From SCUS01 sp966211675 (GTDB lineage: Bacteria; Myxococcota_A; Polyangia; Polyangiales; Ga0077539): 64,000 nucleotides of DNA. Positions 1 through 9,092 of the stretch are shown piece after piece. The translations under genes and the position numbers were made by a program. The notes beneath the pieces were generated by a model. It was not told where the DNA came from. It was given only the letters and a program-made list of their open reading frames with translations, and ran no database searches. Each line of letters begins with the position of its first letter. The first letter of the stretch is position 1. The DNA lies in contig CBIHPK010000007.1 of the NCBI GenBank assembly GCA_966211675.1, positions 31,581 to 95,580 of the forward strand, read 5' to 3'.

Positions 1-629
1 TCGTCACGGCGCTCATCACCAGCAACCTCGTGTCCGCCAAGGTCGCCCAGCTCGGCCCCTACAAGCTCGGCTGCGGGATCTTCGTCTTCCCGATCTCGTA
101 CATCTTCGGCGACGTGCTCACCGAGGTGTACGGCTACGCCCGGAGCCGCAGCGTCATCTGGATCGGCTTCGCCTGCGGCGTGCTCACCTCCGTGGTCTTC
201 GTGGTGGCCGACCTCATGCCCCCGGCGCCGGACTGGCCCCACCAGGCCGCGTTCCACACCATCCTGGGGCAGCTCCCGAGGGTCGTGGCCGCGAGCCTCG
301 TGGCCTACGTGGTGGGCGAATTCTTCAACAGCTTCGTGCTGGCGCGCATGAAGGTCCTGACCGGCGGACGGCACCTCTGGATGCGCACCATCGGATCGAC
401 CCTGGTGGGCCAAGGGGTCGACAGCGCGGTCTTCTACCCGCTCGCGTTCTTCGGCATCTGGAGCACCTCGACGGTGGTCGACGTCGCCTGGCACAACTAC
501 CTGATCAAGTGCGCGGTGGAGACGCTCTTCACCCCGCTCACCTACGTCGTGGTGAACTACCTGAAGCGCGCCGAGCGCGAGGACGTGTTCGACACCGACA
601 CGGACTTCAATCCGTTGAAGGTGCTGTAG
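1..629 (+). CDS. yhhQ: Queuosine precursor transporter, YhhQ/VUT family (5' truncated by window edge)
   Basis: The reading frame is open from base 3, so the true start lies before the window; the internal GTG at 30 is not the start. About 208 residues are visible, most of the 220-240 usual for this family. The family hallmark FPISYIFGDVLTEVYGY is present near the visible N-terminus, followed by hydrophobic segments consistent with a multi-pass inner-membrane protein. Known members import 7-cyano- or 7-aminomethyl-7-deazaguanine for tRNA queuosine synthesis. The next gene lies convergently about 80 bp away. Family assignment is firm; substrate is inferred from the family. Confidence 0.88.
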   Translation, partial: VTALITSNLVSAKVAQLGPYKLGCGIFVFPISYIFGDVLTEVYGYARSRSVIWIGFACGVLTSVVFVVADLMPPAPDWPHQAAFHTILGQLPRVVAASLVAYVVGEFFNSFVLARMKVLTGGRHLWMRTIGSTLVGQGVDSAVFYPLAFFGIWSTSTVVDVAWHNYLIKCAVETLFTPLTYVVVNYLKRAEREDVFDTDTDFNPLKVL

Positions 630-709
630 CGAAGGGGCGATCGGGGAGAGAGAAGATGCGGACGGGGGAAGGGACTCCCGCCCGCGACGAGGGGGGAGCG
701 GGATAAGGG

Positions 710-1831
710 TCAGTGCGGAGCGCCGCCGGCGCCCTGCTGCTGGAGCTGGCGACGGAGCTGCTCCATCACCTCCGGGGGGATCTGCGGAGACCCGCCGCCG
801 GGGCCGCCCATGGGCATCCCCATCGGGGCCGCCGCGGGGGCCGCGGGCGCCGAGGCATCCGCCGCCGTGCCGCCGTCCGTCGGGAGCGGCGCCTGGAAGG
901 CCGTCACCGCGGGGTTGACCGACTCGGCCATGGCGCGCGTCACGACGTACACCGTGTCGGTGCCCTCGCGCTGCGCGAAGGACTCGCTGTCGCCGCTGGT
1001 GTTGCCGAGGCGCACGGTGACGGTCTGCGCCGCCGCGTCGCCGCCGCCGAGGTTGAGGGTGACCCGCGGGCTGTCCGCGGCCACGCCGGTGGTCGCCCCT
1101 TCGGGGGCGAAGTCCGTCGCTCGGAGGTTGGCCACCGAGTCGACCAGCGAGCCCACGCGCGCGGTGTCGAGGCGCTCGATGGTGGTGCCCGGCGCCGCCG
1201 TCCAGGTCTCGCCGTTGCGCGTGAAGCGGAACGTGCCGTTGCGGTTGACCCACTCCACCGACTGCACGCTGTCGCGGCTCGCGTGGGTGATCTCCCGGTT
1301 GCGCCAGTCGCGCGCCTCGCGCTGCACCATGGAGGTGATCGACTGGTCGACCTCGAAGGTCTCCGGCCGGCTGGGGACGCGCACCGCGGTGCCCGAACCC
1401 ACCGAGGCGCCCACGAACATGTCCACCACGGTGCTCGCGCCGCTCTTCAGCGTCACCCGCGTCGCGTGCGCGTCGTCGACCTCGAAGGTCGCGTGGCTCC
1501 CGGCGCTGCGGCCGCGGACCATCGTGACCTTCATGTTGGCGAAGCGGTCGACGAGGTCTTCCACCGCGCGCGCCTCGGTGGGCCCGCGCCCCGGCGAGGT
1601 CATCACCCAGGCCCCGCCCCGCTTCTCGAGCTCGATGGTGCGCTGACCCTCCGGACCAGAGGCCCGGTGGATCGTCACATGGTCGATGCGCGCCGCGTCC
1701 ACCCGCGACCACGGGTTGCTCGCCGTCGCCGCGCTGGTCGAGTCCGGCGACTGCGGGCGGTAGACGTACGCGGTCGCCGCGCCCAACACCGCCAGCACTG
1801 CCAGACCGATCCCGATGCCCTTGGAGTTCAT
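710..1831 (-). CDS. DUF4340 protein, last gene of a Gld-type ABC operon
   Basis: This 373-residue protein has one N-terminal membrane segment (residues about 6-23), so the bulk is probably periplasmic. Two similar blocks, near residues 72-100 and 206-238, each pair a GxxW strand with a helix rich in Leu/Val, as in DUF4340 repeats. The C-terminal 40 residues are low-complexity Pro/Met/Gly followed by a Gln-rich helix. It lies 28 bp after the GldG-like gene, and DUF4340 proteins commonly accompany GldA/F/G-type exporters. The molecular role is unknown; it probably is an accessory envelope subunit of this ABC system. Confidence 0.8.
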   Translation of the reverse strand: MNSKGIGIGLAVLAVLGAATAYVYRPQSPDSTSAATASNPWSRVDAARIDHVTIHRASGPEGQRTIELEKRGGAWVMTSPGRGPTEARAVEDLVDRFANMKVTMVRGRSAGSHATFEVDDAHATRVTLKSGASTVVDMFVGASVGSGTAVRVPSRPETFEVDQSITSMVQREARDWRNREITHASRDSVQSVEWVNRNGTFRFTRNGETWTAAPGTTIERLDTARVGSLVDSVANLRATDFAPEGATTGVAADSPRVTLNLGGGDAAAQTVTVRLGNTSGDSESFAQREGTDTVYVVTRAMAESVNPAVTAFQAPLPTDGGTAADASAPAAPAAAPMGMPMGGPGGGSPQIPPEVMEQLRRQLQQQGAGGAPH

Positions 1832-1859
1832 TGGCTCTTTCGTTCCTGCGTAGTGATGT

Positions 1860-3500
1860 CTAGAGGGTGATCTCGGCGCGCTTGCGGGCGCGCAGAGTCA
1901 TCAGCACCACGCCCAGCACGCCCACGAGCAGCGGGAGGCCGATGATGCTGCCCCACTTGAAGAGCTGCTTCTTGGTGTCCGTCACCGCCTGGAGGCTCGG
2001 CTCCGAGACGTCCTTCGCGCGCACCGCGAGGAGGTCCGGGTCCTGGCTCAGCCAGTCGAAGACGTTGAGCAGCATCTGCACGTTGGTGGGCATCCCGTTC
2101 TGCAGCGGCGCGATCGCGCGCAGCTGGTCGATGTGGAACACCTTGCCCGAGCCCACCACCAGCAGCCGCGCCGGGTGCTCGCGCGTGGCGTGCGCCGGGG
2201 GGTGGTCCGTGTCGTTGGCCGCGAAGGCGCTGCGGAGCTGGCCCTCGAGGGCGGCGGCGACCACGTAGGAGGCCCGCGCGTTGCCGAAGATCTGCTGACG
2301 GCGCTGGAGCAGTTCGAGCGCGTCGAGCTCGAAGTTCTCGCGCTGCAGCACCGAGCGCTCGCTGGTGCGGCCGACCTCGGTGAACACGGTGCCGTTCTCC
2401 CGAGCGCGACCGTTGTTGATCGTGAGCGACGAGACGAAGGGGAAGATCACGCCCGGCAGGCGGAAGACCGCCGGGTGCGCCGTATCGATGCCCGGTCCGC
2501 CCGCGTCACGCCGCGCCGCGAGGGCGGGGTAGGTGAACATCGGGATGCGCGCCCGGCCCTGCTCGATCTCCTGGATCGAGTCGCTGGCCTGGAAGTCGAG
2601 CACCACGTCGGGGTTGATGGTGACGCCGTAGCCCTCGAGCAGCGCGTTGAGGTTGCTCTCGTTGCGCGCCGCCGTGGGCCGGGTGTCCGAGCCGGTGATG
2701 GTGGTGCCGCCCGCGAACACTGCGACGGAGCCGCCGCGCATCAGGTACGAGTTGATGCGCCGGAGCTCGCGCTCCTCGATGCGGCGCGACGGGCCCATGA
2801 TGACCAGGCCCTTGATGTCGGAGGGGATGTCCTCCTCGCCGCCGTGCAGGTCGACCGTGCGCGTCGTGTAGCCGAGGTGCGCCTCCTGGAGGATGCGCGA
2901 GAGGTACGGCAGGGCGGTCTCGGGGGAGCCCTCCTCGTGGCCCGAGAGGAAGCCGATCGCCCGCTCCGGGTCGATCATCTTCTTCACGATGGAGGTGATC
3001 TGGTACTCCATGCCCTCGACGCCGGGGTTCACGAAGGGGATCTGCTCCGTCGAGCGCAGGTACGAGAAGGTGATGCAGCGGAAGACCTCGGCGAGGTTCG
3101 CCTGGTCCGACGCGGTGTTCACCGTCTGCAGCACGCGCTTGGTGCAGCTCGCGCCCTCCGCCTGGCGCTTGCGCTCGTCGTTGTCCGTGCGCACCCAGCG
3201 GACCTCCAGGCGGCCGCGGCTGGCGGCGACGTACTCGTCGAGCTGCTCGCGCAGCAGGCGCTCGTCGTCGTTGGCCGGCGCCGGCTGATCCGGGGTCCAG
3301 TAGATGGTGATGGTGAGGTTGTCCGTGAGGCGGCCGAGCGTGCGGCGCGTGCCCTGGGACAGCGAGTAGAGGCCGCGCTTGGTGAGGTCGAGGCGCGCGT
3401 GGAGCACCTTCACCGCGAGCACGTTGAGGAGCACCACCGCGACGAGGGCGATGGCGACGAAGGCACCGGTCTCGGCGCGGGCTTGACTACGACGTTCCAT
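1860..3500 (-). CDS. GldG-like ABC-transporter-associated protein
   Basis: The product (546 aa) has an N-terminal membrane helix (about residues 12-33), a large periplasmic region and a C-terminal membrane helix just before a basic tail ending RKRAEITL. The segment LDLTKRGLYSLSQGTRRTL after the first helix is typical of GldG/Gldg_TM proteins. ATG at 3500 is preferred because GGTGGAG sits 6 nt upstream; a GTG at 3512 would add four residues and overlap the permease. In Bacteroidota, GldG works with GldA and GldF in gliding and type IX secretion; in Myxococcota such sets are widespread with undefined cargo. Confidence 0.85.
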   Translation of the reverse strand: MERRSQARAETGAFVAIALVAVVLLNVLAVKVLHARLDLTKRGLYSLSQGTRRTLGRLTDNLTITIYWTPDQPAPANDDERLLREQLDEYVAASRGRLEVRWVRTDNDERKRQAEGASCTKRVLQTVNTASDQANLAEVFRCITFSYLRSTEQIPFVNPGVEGMEYQITSIVKKMIDPERAIGFLSGHEEGSPETALPYLSRILQEAHLGYTTRTVDLHGGEEDIPSDIKGLVIMGPSRRIEERELRRINSYLMRGGSVAVFAGGTTITGSDTRPTAARNESNLNALLEGYGVTINPDVVLDFQASDSIQEIEQGRARIPMFTYPALAARRDAGGPGIDTAHPAVFRLPGVIFPFVSSLTINNGRARENGTVFTEVGRTSERSVLQRENFELDALELLQRRQQIFGNARASYVVAAALEGQLRSAFAANDTDHPPAHATREHPARLLVVGSGKVFHIDQLRAIAPLQNGMPTNVQMLLNVFDWLSQDPDLLAVRAKDVSEPSLQAVTDTKKQLFKWGSIIGLPLLVGVLGVVLMTLRARKRAEITL

Positions 3501-3502
3501 GG

Positions 3503-4285
3503 TCAGCTCCACCGCCGGCTCTCGAGGGAGCGCGCGGTCGCCAGAAGGCAGATGAAGATCACGCTGCAGAAGTAGATGATGTTGCGGGCGTCGATGACCC
3601 CGCGGGCGATGCTCGCGAAGTGATAGTCGGGGCAGAGGTACTCGATCACCGACGCGGCGCCGCCGAAGAAGATCAGCGCCTTGTTCATCAGGAAGAACAC
3701 CGCGCCGACGATGAAGCTCACGAAGAACGCGGTGATCTGGTCCTTGGTGAAGGAGCTCACCATGACGCCGAAGGAGATGTACGCCGCGCCGCCGAGGAGC
3801 AGGCCGAGGTAGCCGCCGGCGACGGGGCCCCAGTCGAGCTCGCCCATGCGCGAGATGAGCACCGGGTAGCTGAAGGTGCCGATGATGCAGACCGCGAGCA
3901 GCCCGAGCGCGCCGAAGAACTTCCCGAGGATGACCTCCCAGTCGCGCACCGGCTGAGTGATGAGCATCTCGAGGGTGCCCGTGCGGGACTCCTCGGCGAA
4001 GGTGCGCATCGCGATGGCCGGACAGATCAGCGGCAGCAGCCAGGAGATGCTGTTGAACATCGGCTGCAGCGTGGCCTTCCCCAGCGTCAGGAACGCGAAG
4101 GGGATGAAGAACAGGAAGCCCACCAGGAGCAGGAACATCCCGATCACGATGTAGCCGAGGGGCGACGAGAAGTACGAGACGAACTCCCGCCGCGCGATCG
4201 CCAGGGTGTTGTTGAGCGGCGTCCCGATGGAGCCGCGAGCCAGTGCGCCCGCGGGCTTCGTCGCCGTCGTTTCCGTATCAGACAT
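3503..4285 (-). CDS. ABC-2 type permease, GldF-like
   Basis: This 260-residue membrane protein has about six hydrophobic segments and the ABC-2 pattern, including the conserved stretch TFAEESRTGTLEMLITQPV in the cytoplasmic loop that contacts the ATPase. It starts with ATG inside the end of the ATPase gene (8-bp overlap), implying translational coupling, and is followed 2 bp later by the GldG-like gene. It should form the membrane channel with the ATPase encoded just upstream. Substrate cannot be read from sequence. Confidence 0.88.
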   Translation of the reverse strand: MSDTETTATKPAGALARGSIGTPLNNTLAIARREFVSYFSSPLGYIVIGMFLLLVGFLFFIPFAFLTLGKATLQPMFNSISWLLPLICPAIAMRTFAEESRTGTLEMLITQPVRDWEVILGKFFGALGLLAVCIIGTFSYPVLISRMGELDWGPVAGGYLGLLLGGAAYISFGVMVSSFTKDQITAFFVSFIVGAVFFLMNKALIFFGGAASVIEYLCPDYHFASIARGVIDARNIIYFCSVIFICLLATARSLESRRWS

Positions 4286-5321
4286 CGCTGGATGACTCCT
4301 TCGTCGCCGCGCTGGTATCCGAAGCCTTCGAGCCCGCGTTGCGCCGCGGAGCCCCCTCGCCCACCGTCAACTGACGGAAGACCTCTTCGAGCTGCACCGC
4401 CTCGCGGCGAAGCTCCAGCAGGTCCCACTTGTTCTCCACGGCCATGCGGAAGAAGTCCCGGCGCTGGTCGCCGGAGCCCTTCACGCTCACCTCGAGCGTC
4501 GTCGCCCGGTCGTCGCCCGGCAGCTCGCGCACCACGGCGCCCGCCGCCACCCGCTTGACCGCCTCGATCACCGGGCCCGACTTGCGCACCGACTCGTCCT
4601 TGCCGGCGTCGATGGCGAGCACGTACTTCACGCTCCCGCTCTTGGCCGCGAGCTCGTCCGGCGCGCCGTCCGCCACGATCTTGCCGCGGTTGACGATGAG
4701 CACCCGCGCGCAGGCCTCCTTGACCTCCGCGAGGTCGTGCGTGGAGAGCATGATCGTGCGCGTCTTGCCGATCTCCTTGATGTACGAGATGACCTCCGCG
4801 CTCTCGTTGGGGTCGAGGTCCGCGGTGGGCTCGTCGAGGATGAGGATGGGCGGGTCGTGGATGAGCGCCTGCGCCAGGCCCACGCGCTGCCGGTAGCCGT
4901 AGGAGAGCTCGTTGATGGTCTTGGCGAGCACGTCCTTGAGCCCGCAGATCTCGACCACCTCCTTGATCTTGGCGCGGCGCTGGTCCTTCGCGATCGCGCG
5001 CAGGTCGGCGGCGAACTCCAGGTACTCGACCACGCCCATCTCGGGGTAGAGCGACGCGCGCTGCGGGAGGTACCCGAGCACCGAGCGCACCGAGAGCGGG
5101 TCGTCGAACACGTCGAACCCGCCCACCTTCGCCGTCCCCTCGGAGGGCGAGATGAAGCAGGTCAGGATCTTCATCGTCGTGGACTTCCCCGCCCCGTTGG
5201 GCCCGAGGAACCCCACCACCTCGCCCCGGCGGATCTCGAAGCTGAGCCGATCGACCGCGCGCTGGGCGCCGTAGACCTTCGACAGCTCCCGGGTCTCGAT
5301 CATCACGTCACTGGTCGCCAT
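4278..5321 (-). CDS. ABC transporter ATP-binding protein, GldA-like
   Basis: The 347-residue protein has Walker A GPNGAGKST at residues 40-48, the signature LSYGY at 139-143 and Walker B LILDEP at 160-165, then a C-terminal accessory domain of about 120 residues and a Ser/Thr/Lys tail. It is the first gene of a four-gene minus-strand operon (ATPase, permease, GldG, DUF4340). It energises the exporter at the cytoplasmic face. About 175 bp separate its start from the divergent thioesterase gene, so the shared promoter region lies there. Confidence 0.92.
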   Translation of the reverse strand: MATSDVMIETRELSKVYGAQRAVDRLSFEIRRGEVVGFLGPNGAGKSTTMKILTCFISPSEGTAKVGGFDVFDDPLSVRSVLGYLPQRASLYPEMGVVEYLEFAADLRAIAKDQRRAKIKEVVEICGLKDVLAKTINELSYGYRQRVGLAQALIHDPPILILDEPTADLDPNESAEVISYIKEIGKTRTIMLSTHDLAEVKEACARVLIVNRGKIVADGAPDELAAKSGSVKYVLAIDAGKDESVRKSGPVIEAVKRVAAGAVVRELPGDDRATTLEVSVKGSGDQRRDFFRMAVENKWDLLELRREAVQLEEVFRQLTVGEGAPRRNAGSKASDTSAATKESSSDV

Positions 5322-5496
5322 TCGATATATGCCTTCGGTGAAGCCAACATTTCGCCGTCGCCCCGGCGGGCGCGCATCCTAGTCAGCGAGTCTCGCAAGT
5401 CAACGAGGGAGAGAACCGGCTGCGCGCGCGTGAAACCCCCTTCGTTTCACGGATATTCCCGCGCCTCCATCCCGCCTCGGGCGTTAGCCTCCTCGC

Positions 5497-5910
5497 ATGT
5501 TCCGCTACGAACGCCCGGTGCGCTTCGCCGAGGTCGACGCCGCCCGCATCGTCTTCTTCGCCCGCTACCTCGACTTCTGCCACGACGCCCTGGAGGCCCT
5601 CTTCGCCGCGCTCCCCGGCGGCTACCCCCACCTCACCATGGTCCGCGGCATCGGCATCCCCTCGGTGCGCGTCGAGGCCGACTACCACGCGCCCATGCGC
5701 TATGGCGACGTCGCCCTCATCGACATCTCCGTCGAGCGCCTCGGCGCCCGCTCGGTCACCTTCGTCCACGCCCTCACCCGCGCGGCCGACGGCGTCCGCT
5801 GCGCCACCATCCGCCAGGTCGTCGTGCTCAGCCGCCTCGACGTCCTCGGCTCCATCGAGATCCCCGACGACGTCCGCGCGCTGCTCACCCCGCACCTGAT
5901 CTTACCCTGA
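5497..5910 (+). CDS. Acyl-CoA thioesterase, 4-hydroxybenzoyl-CoA thioesterase (hotdog) family
   Basis: The 137-residue length fits a single hotdog domain. The N-terminus carries the 4HBT pattern: RFAEVDAARIVFFARYLDF with an Asp in the place of the catalytic residue and the aromatic-rich helix after it. Later beta strands with Arg-Val-Glu-Ala-Asp-Tyr fit the fold. Family members hydrolyse acyl- or aryl-CoA thioesters in the cytoplasm. There is no pathway gene beside it, so substrate is open. It is divergent from the ABC operon and 77 bp before the kinase-like gene. Confidence 0.8.
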   Translation: MFRYERPVRFAEVDAARIVFFARYLDFCHDALEALFAALPGGYPHLTMVRGIGIPSVRVEADYHAPMRYGDVALIDISVERLGARSVTFVHALTRAADGVRCATIRQVVVLSRLDVLGSIEIPDDVRALLTPHLILP

Positions 5911-5987
5911 CCGGTAATCCTCCTGTCCTCCCGCTGCTTCCTCGCCGCGGGGGCGCCGTGCGGCTACACTCGCCCGCGAGTCCCGCG

Positions 5988-7055
5988 ATGAACGTCTCCC
6001 GCCGCCACCTGCTCGCCCTCGGCCTCGGCGCGATCGCGGCGCGATCACGGCGAGCCCTCGCGCAGACCCCGCCGGTCCCCGCCTCCAGCGGCGCCATCCC
6101 GCCCAACCCCTTCGCCGAGGGCGCCGCCGACCTCGTCGTCGCCCCCGTCGTGGCTCCCGTCGTGGCACCTGTCGCCGCTCCCGTCGTGGAGGCCTCCTCG
6201 GTGCCGCCCAACCCCTATGACGCGGGCGTCCGTCGCTACGGAGACCTCATCGAGGAGGACATCGTCCGAGCGCTGACCGAGGCCCCGATCCAGTCGGCGC
6301 GCAACGTCGGCAACACCTCCGTCAACCTTCGCTGCGACCTCGACGGGTCCATCGACGGGGCCTTCAAGCCCGCCGAGACCCGGCACGTCGACCACTGGCG
6401 CGCGGAGATCGGCGCCTTCCGCGTGGCCCAGATCCTCGGCATCGACCGGGTGCCCCCGGCGGTGTTCCGCCGGGTGTCGCGGGAGGAGCTCGCGGGCGTC
6501 GACGCCTCGCGCCTGCTCTTCCGCGGGGGATGGGCCCGTGGGGCGATGATCTACTGGGTGCCGGTGCTGCACCGCGCGGGAATCTTCTCCGGCGAGGCCC
6601 TCACCGAGTGGACCAACCAGCTGGTGGTGGGCGTGGACGTCCCCGCCGACGCCCGCCGCCGCGCCGAGGAGATCTCCACCCTGATCTCCTACGACTTCAT
6701 CATCGGCAACTGGGACCGCTGGCACGGCACCAACACCCTCGTCGACGCGCACGGCGGCCTCGTCTACCGCGACAACAACGGCGGCTTCCTCGAGCCCCTG
6801 CCCCGGTGGAAGATGGAGATCATCTTCTCGTTCCTTCAGCGGGTGCAGCGCTTCTCCCGGCGCTTCGTCGACCAGGTGCGCGCGATGACCCTCGCCTCGC
6901 TGCGACGCGCGATCGCGAACGACGCCGACGGCACCGAGGCCCTGCTCAACGACGCCCAGCTCCGCGCCATGATGCGCCGACGATCGACCTTCCTGGAGTA
7001 CGTCGACGCCCTCGTGGGCATCCACGGCGCCTCGGAGGTCTACTTCTTCGAGTGA
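5988..7055 (+). CDS. Tat-exported FAM20C-like (Golgi-casein-kinase fold) secretory kinase
   Basis: The ATG at 5988 gives 355 residues beginning with a twin-arginine signal (VSRRHLLALGLGAIAA). An Ala/Val/Pro-repeat linker (about residues 50-67) follows, then a domain with the landmarks of FAM20/four-jointed kinases: FKP with Lys127; RAEIGAF with Glu140 followed by DRVPPAVFR; SYDFIIGNWDRWHGTN with Asp243; and YRDNNGGFLEP with Asp262. These match, in order, the nucleotide-binding Lys and Glu, the catalytic Asp and the metal-binding Asp of human FAM20C. It should phosphorylate a protein or glycan outside the cytoplasm. The open frame extends far upstream, but nothing there resembles protein. HipA or PI-kinase relatives are the main alternatives. 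Confidence 0.7.
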   Translation: MNVSRRHLLALGLGAIAARSRRALAQTPPVPASSGAIPPNPFAEGAADLVVAPVVAPVVAPVAAPVVEASSVPPNPYDAGVRRYGDLIEEDIVRALTEAPIQSARNVGNTSVNLRCDLDGSIDGAFKPAETRHVDHWRAEIGAFRVAQILGIDRVPPAVFRRVSREELAGVDASRLLFRGGWARGAMIYWVPVLHRAGIFSGEALTEWTNQLVVGVDVPADARRRAEEISTLISYDFIIGNWDRWHGTNTLVDAHGGLVYRDNNGGFLEPLPRWKMEIIFSFLQRVQRFSRRFVDQVRAMTLASLRRAIANDADGTEALLNDAQLRAMMRRRSTFLEYVDALVGIHGASEVYFFE

Positions 7056-7059
7056 CCGC

Positions 7060-7464
7060 TCAGGCCACGAGCTGGCGCAGCTCGGCCCGGTGCTTCTCGG
7101 CGTAGACCGAGAGCACGTCGAGCGCGTCGCGCATCTCGCTCGCGTCCATGTGCTCGACCGGAAACTCCACCGAGAGCACCACGTCGCCGTCCTCGTCGAG
7201 GGAGAAGCGCGCGAGCAGCATCTCGCCGTTGAGCCGCAGCAGCCTCGCGTAGAGCTTCTCGGCCTTGTCCGGGTCCGCGGGCAGCCGCACGATCGGCAGC
7301 ACCATCAGTCGGCAGAACGCCCCCTCGGCCTGGATCACGAGCGGAAACGAGCCCCGGCGAGAGCGGAAGCTCGATCGCCAGGTGCGCTCGGAGAGCGCGA
7401 TCACGGGCCACCCCAGGGTCTTGAGGTGGGCCTCGATCTTCTCCGCGGCCACGGCGTCGGTCAT
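7060..7464 (-). CDS. YbjN-like / secretion-chaperone-like small protein
   Basis: ATG at 7464 has an AAGGG ribosome-binding site; the longer frame to 7521 adds a basic stretch without support. The 134-residue product begins TDAVAAEKIEAHLKTLGW and alternates helix and strand, with the late motif LLRLNGEMLLARFSLDEDG typical of the YbjN/CesT-like fold. Such proteins are small cytoplasmic chaperones or regulators. It ends 4 bp from the convergent FAM20-like kinase gene. The family call rests on fold pattern only. Confidence 0.55.
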   Translation of the reverse strand: MTDAVAAEKIEAHLKTLGWPVIALSERTWRSSFRSRRGSFPLVIQAEGAFCRLMVLPIVRLPADPDKAEKLYARLLRLNGEMLLARFSLDEDGDVVLSVEFPVEHMDASEMRDALDVLSVYAEKHRAELRQLVA

Positions 7465-7606
7465 CGAGTCACCCTTCGCATGAGCGACGACGACTATCAC
7501 CGCGGAGCGGCGCGCGCACAAGAAGCATTCCCTCCCTCACAGGTCGCCGTGGCGGCGCCCCTCCCCCCGCCGCATCATCCGCCGCGAGGAAGCCACGCAC
7601 CCCGAT

Positions 7607-9085
<1,479 letters not shown>

Positions 9086-9092
9086 ACCCCCG

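Noticed and set aside
4737..5987. Upstream extension of the FAM20-like frame, giving a 772-residue fusion
   Set aside because: It runs antisense to the ABC ATPase and out of frame through the thioesterase; the Tat signal at 5988 marks the true start.
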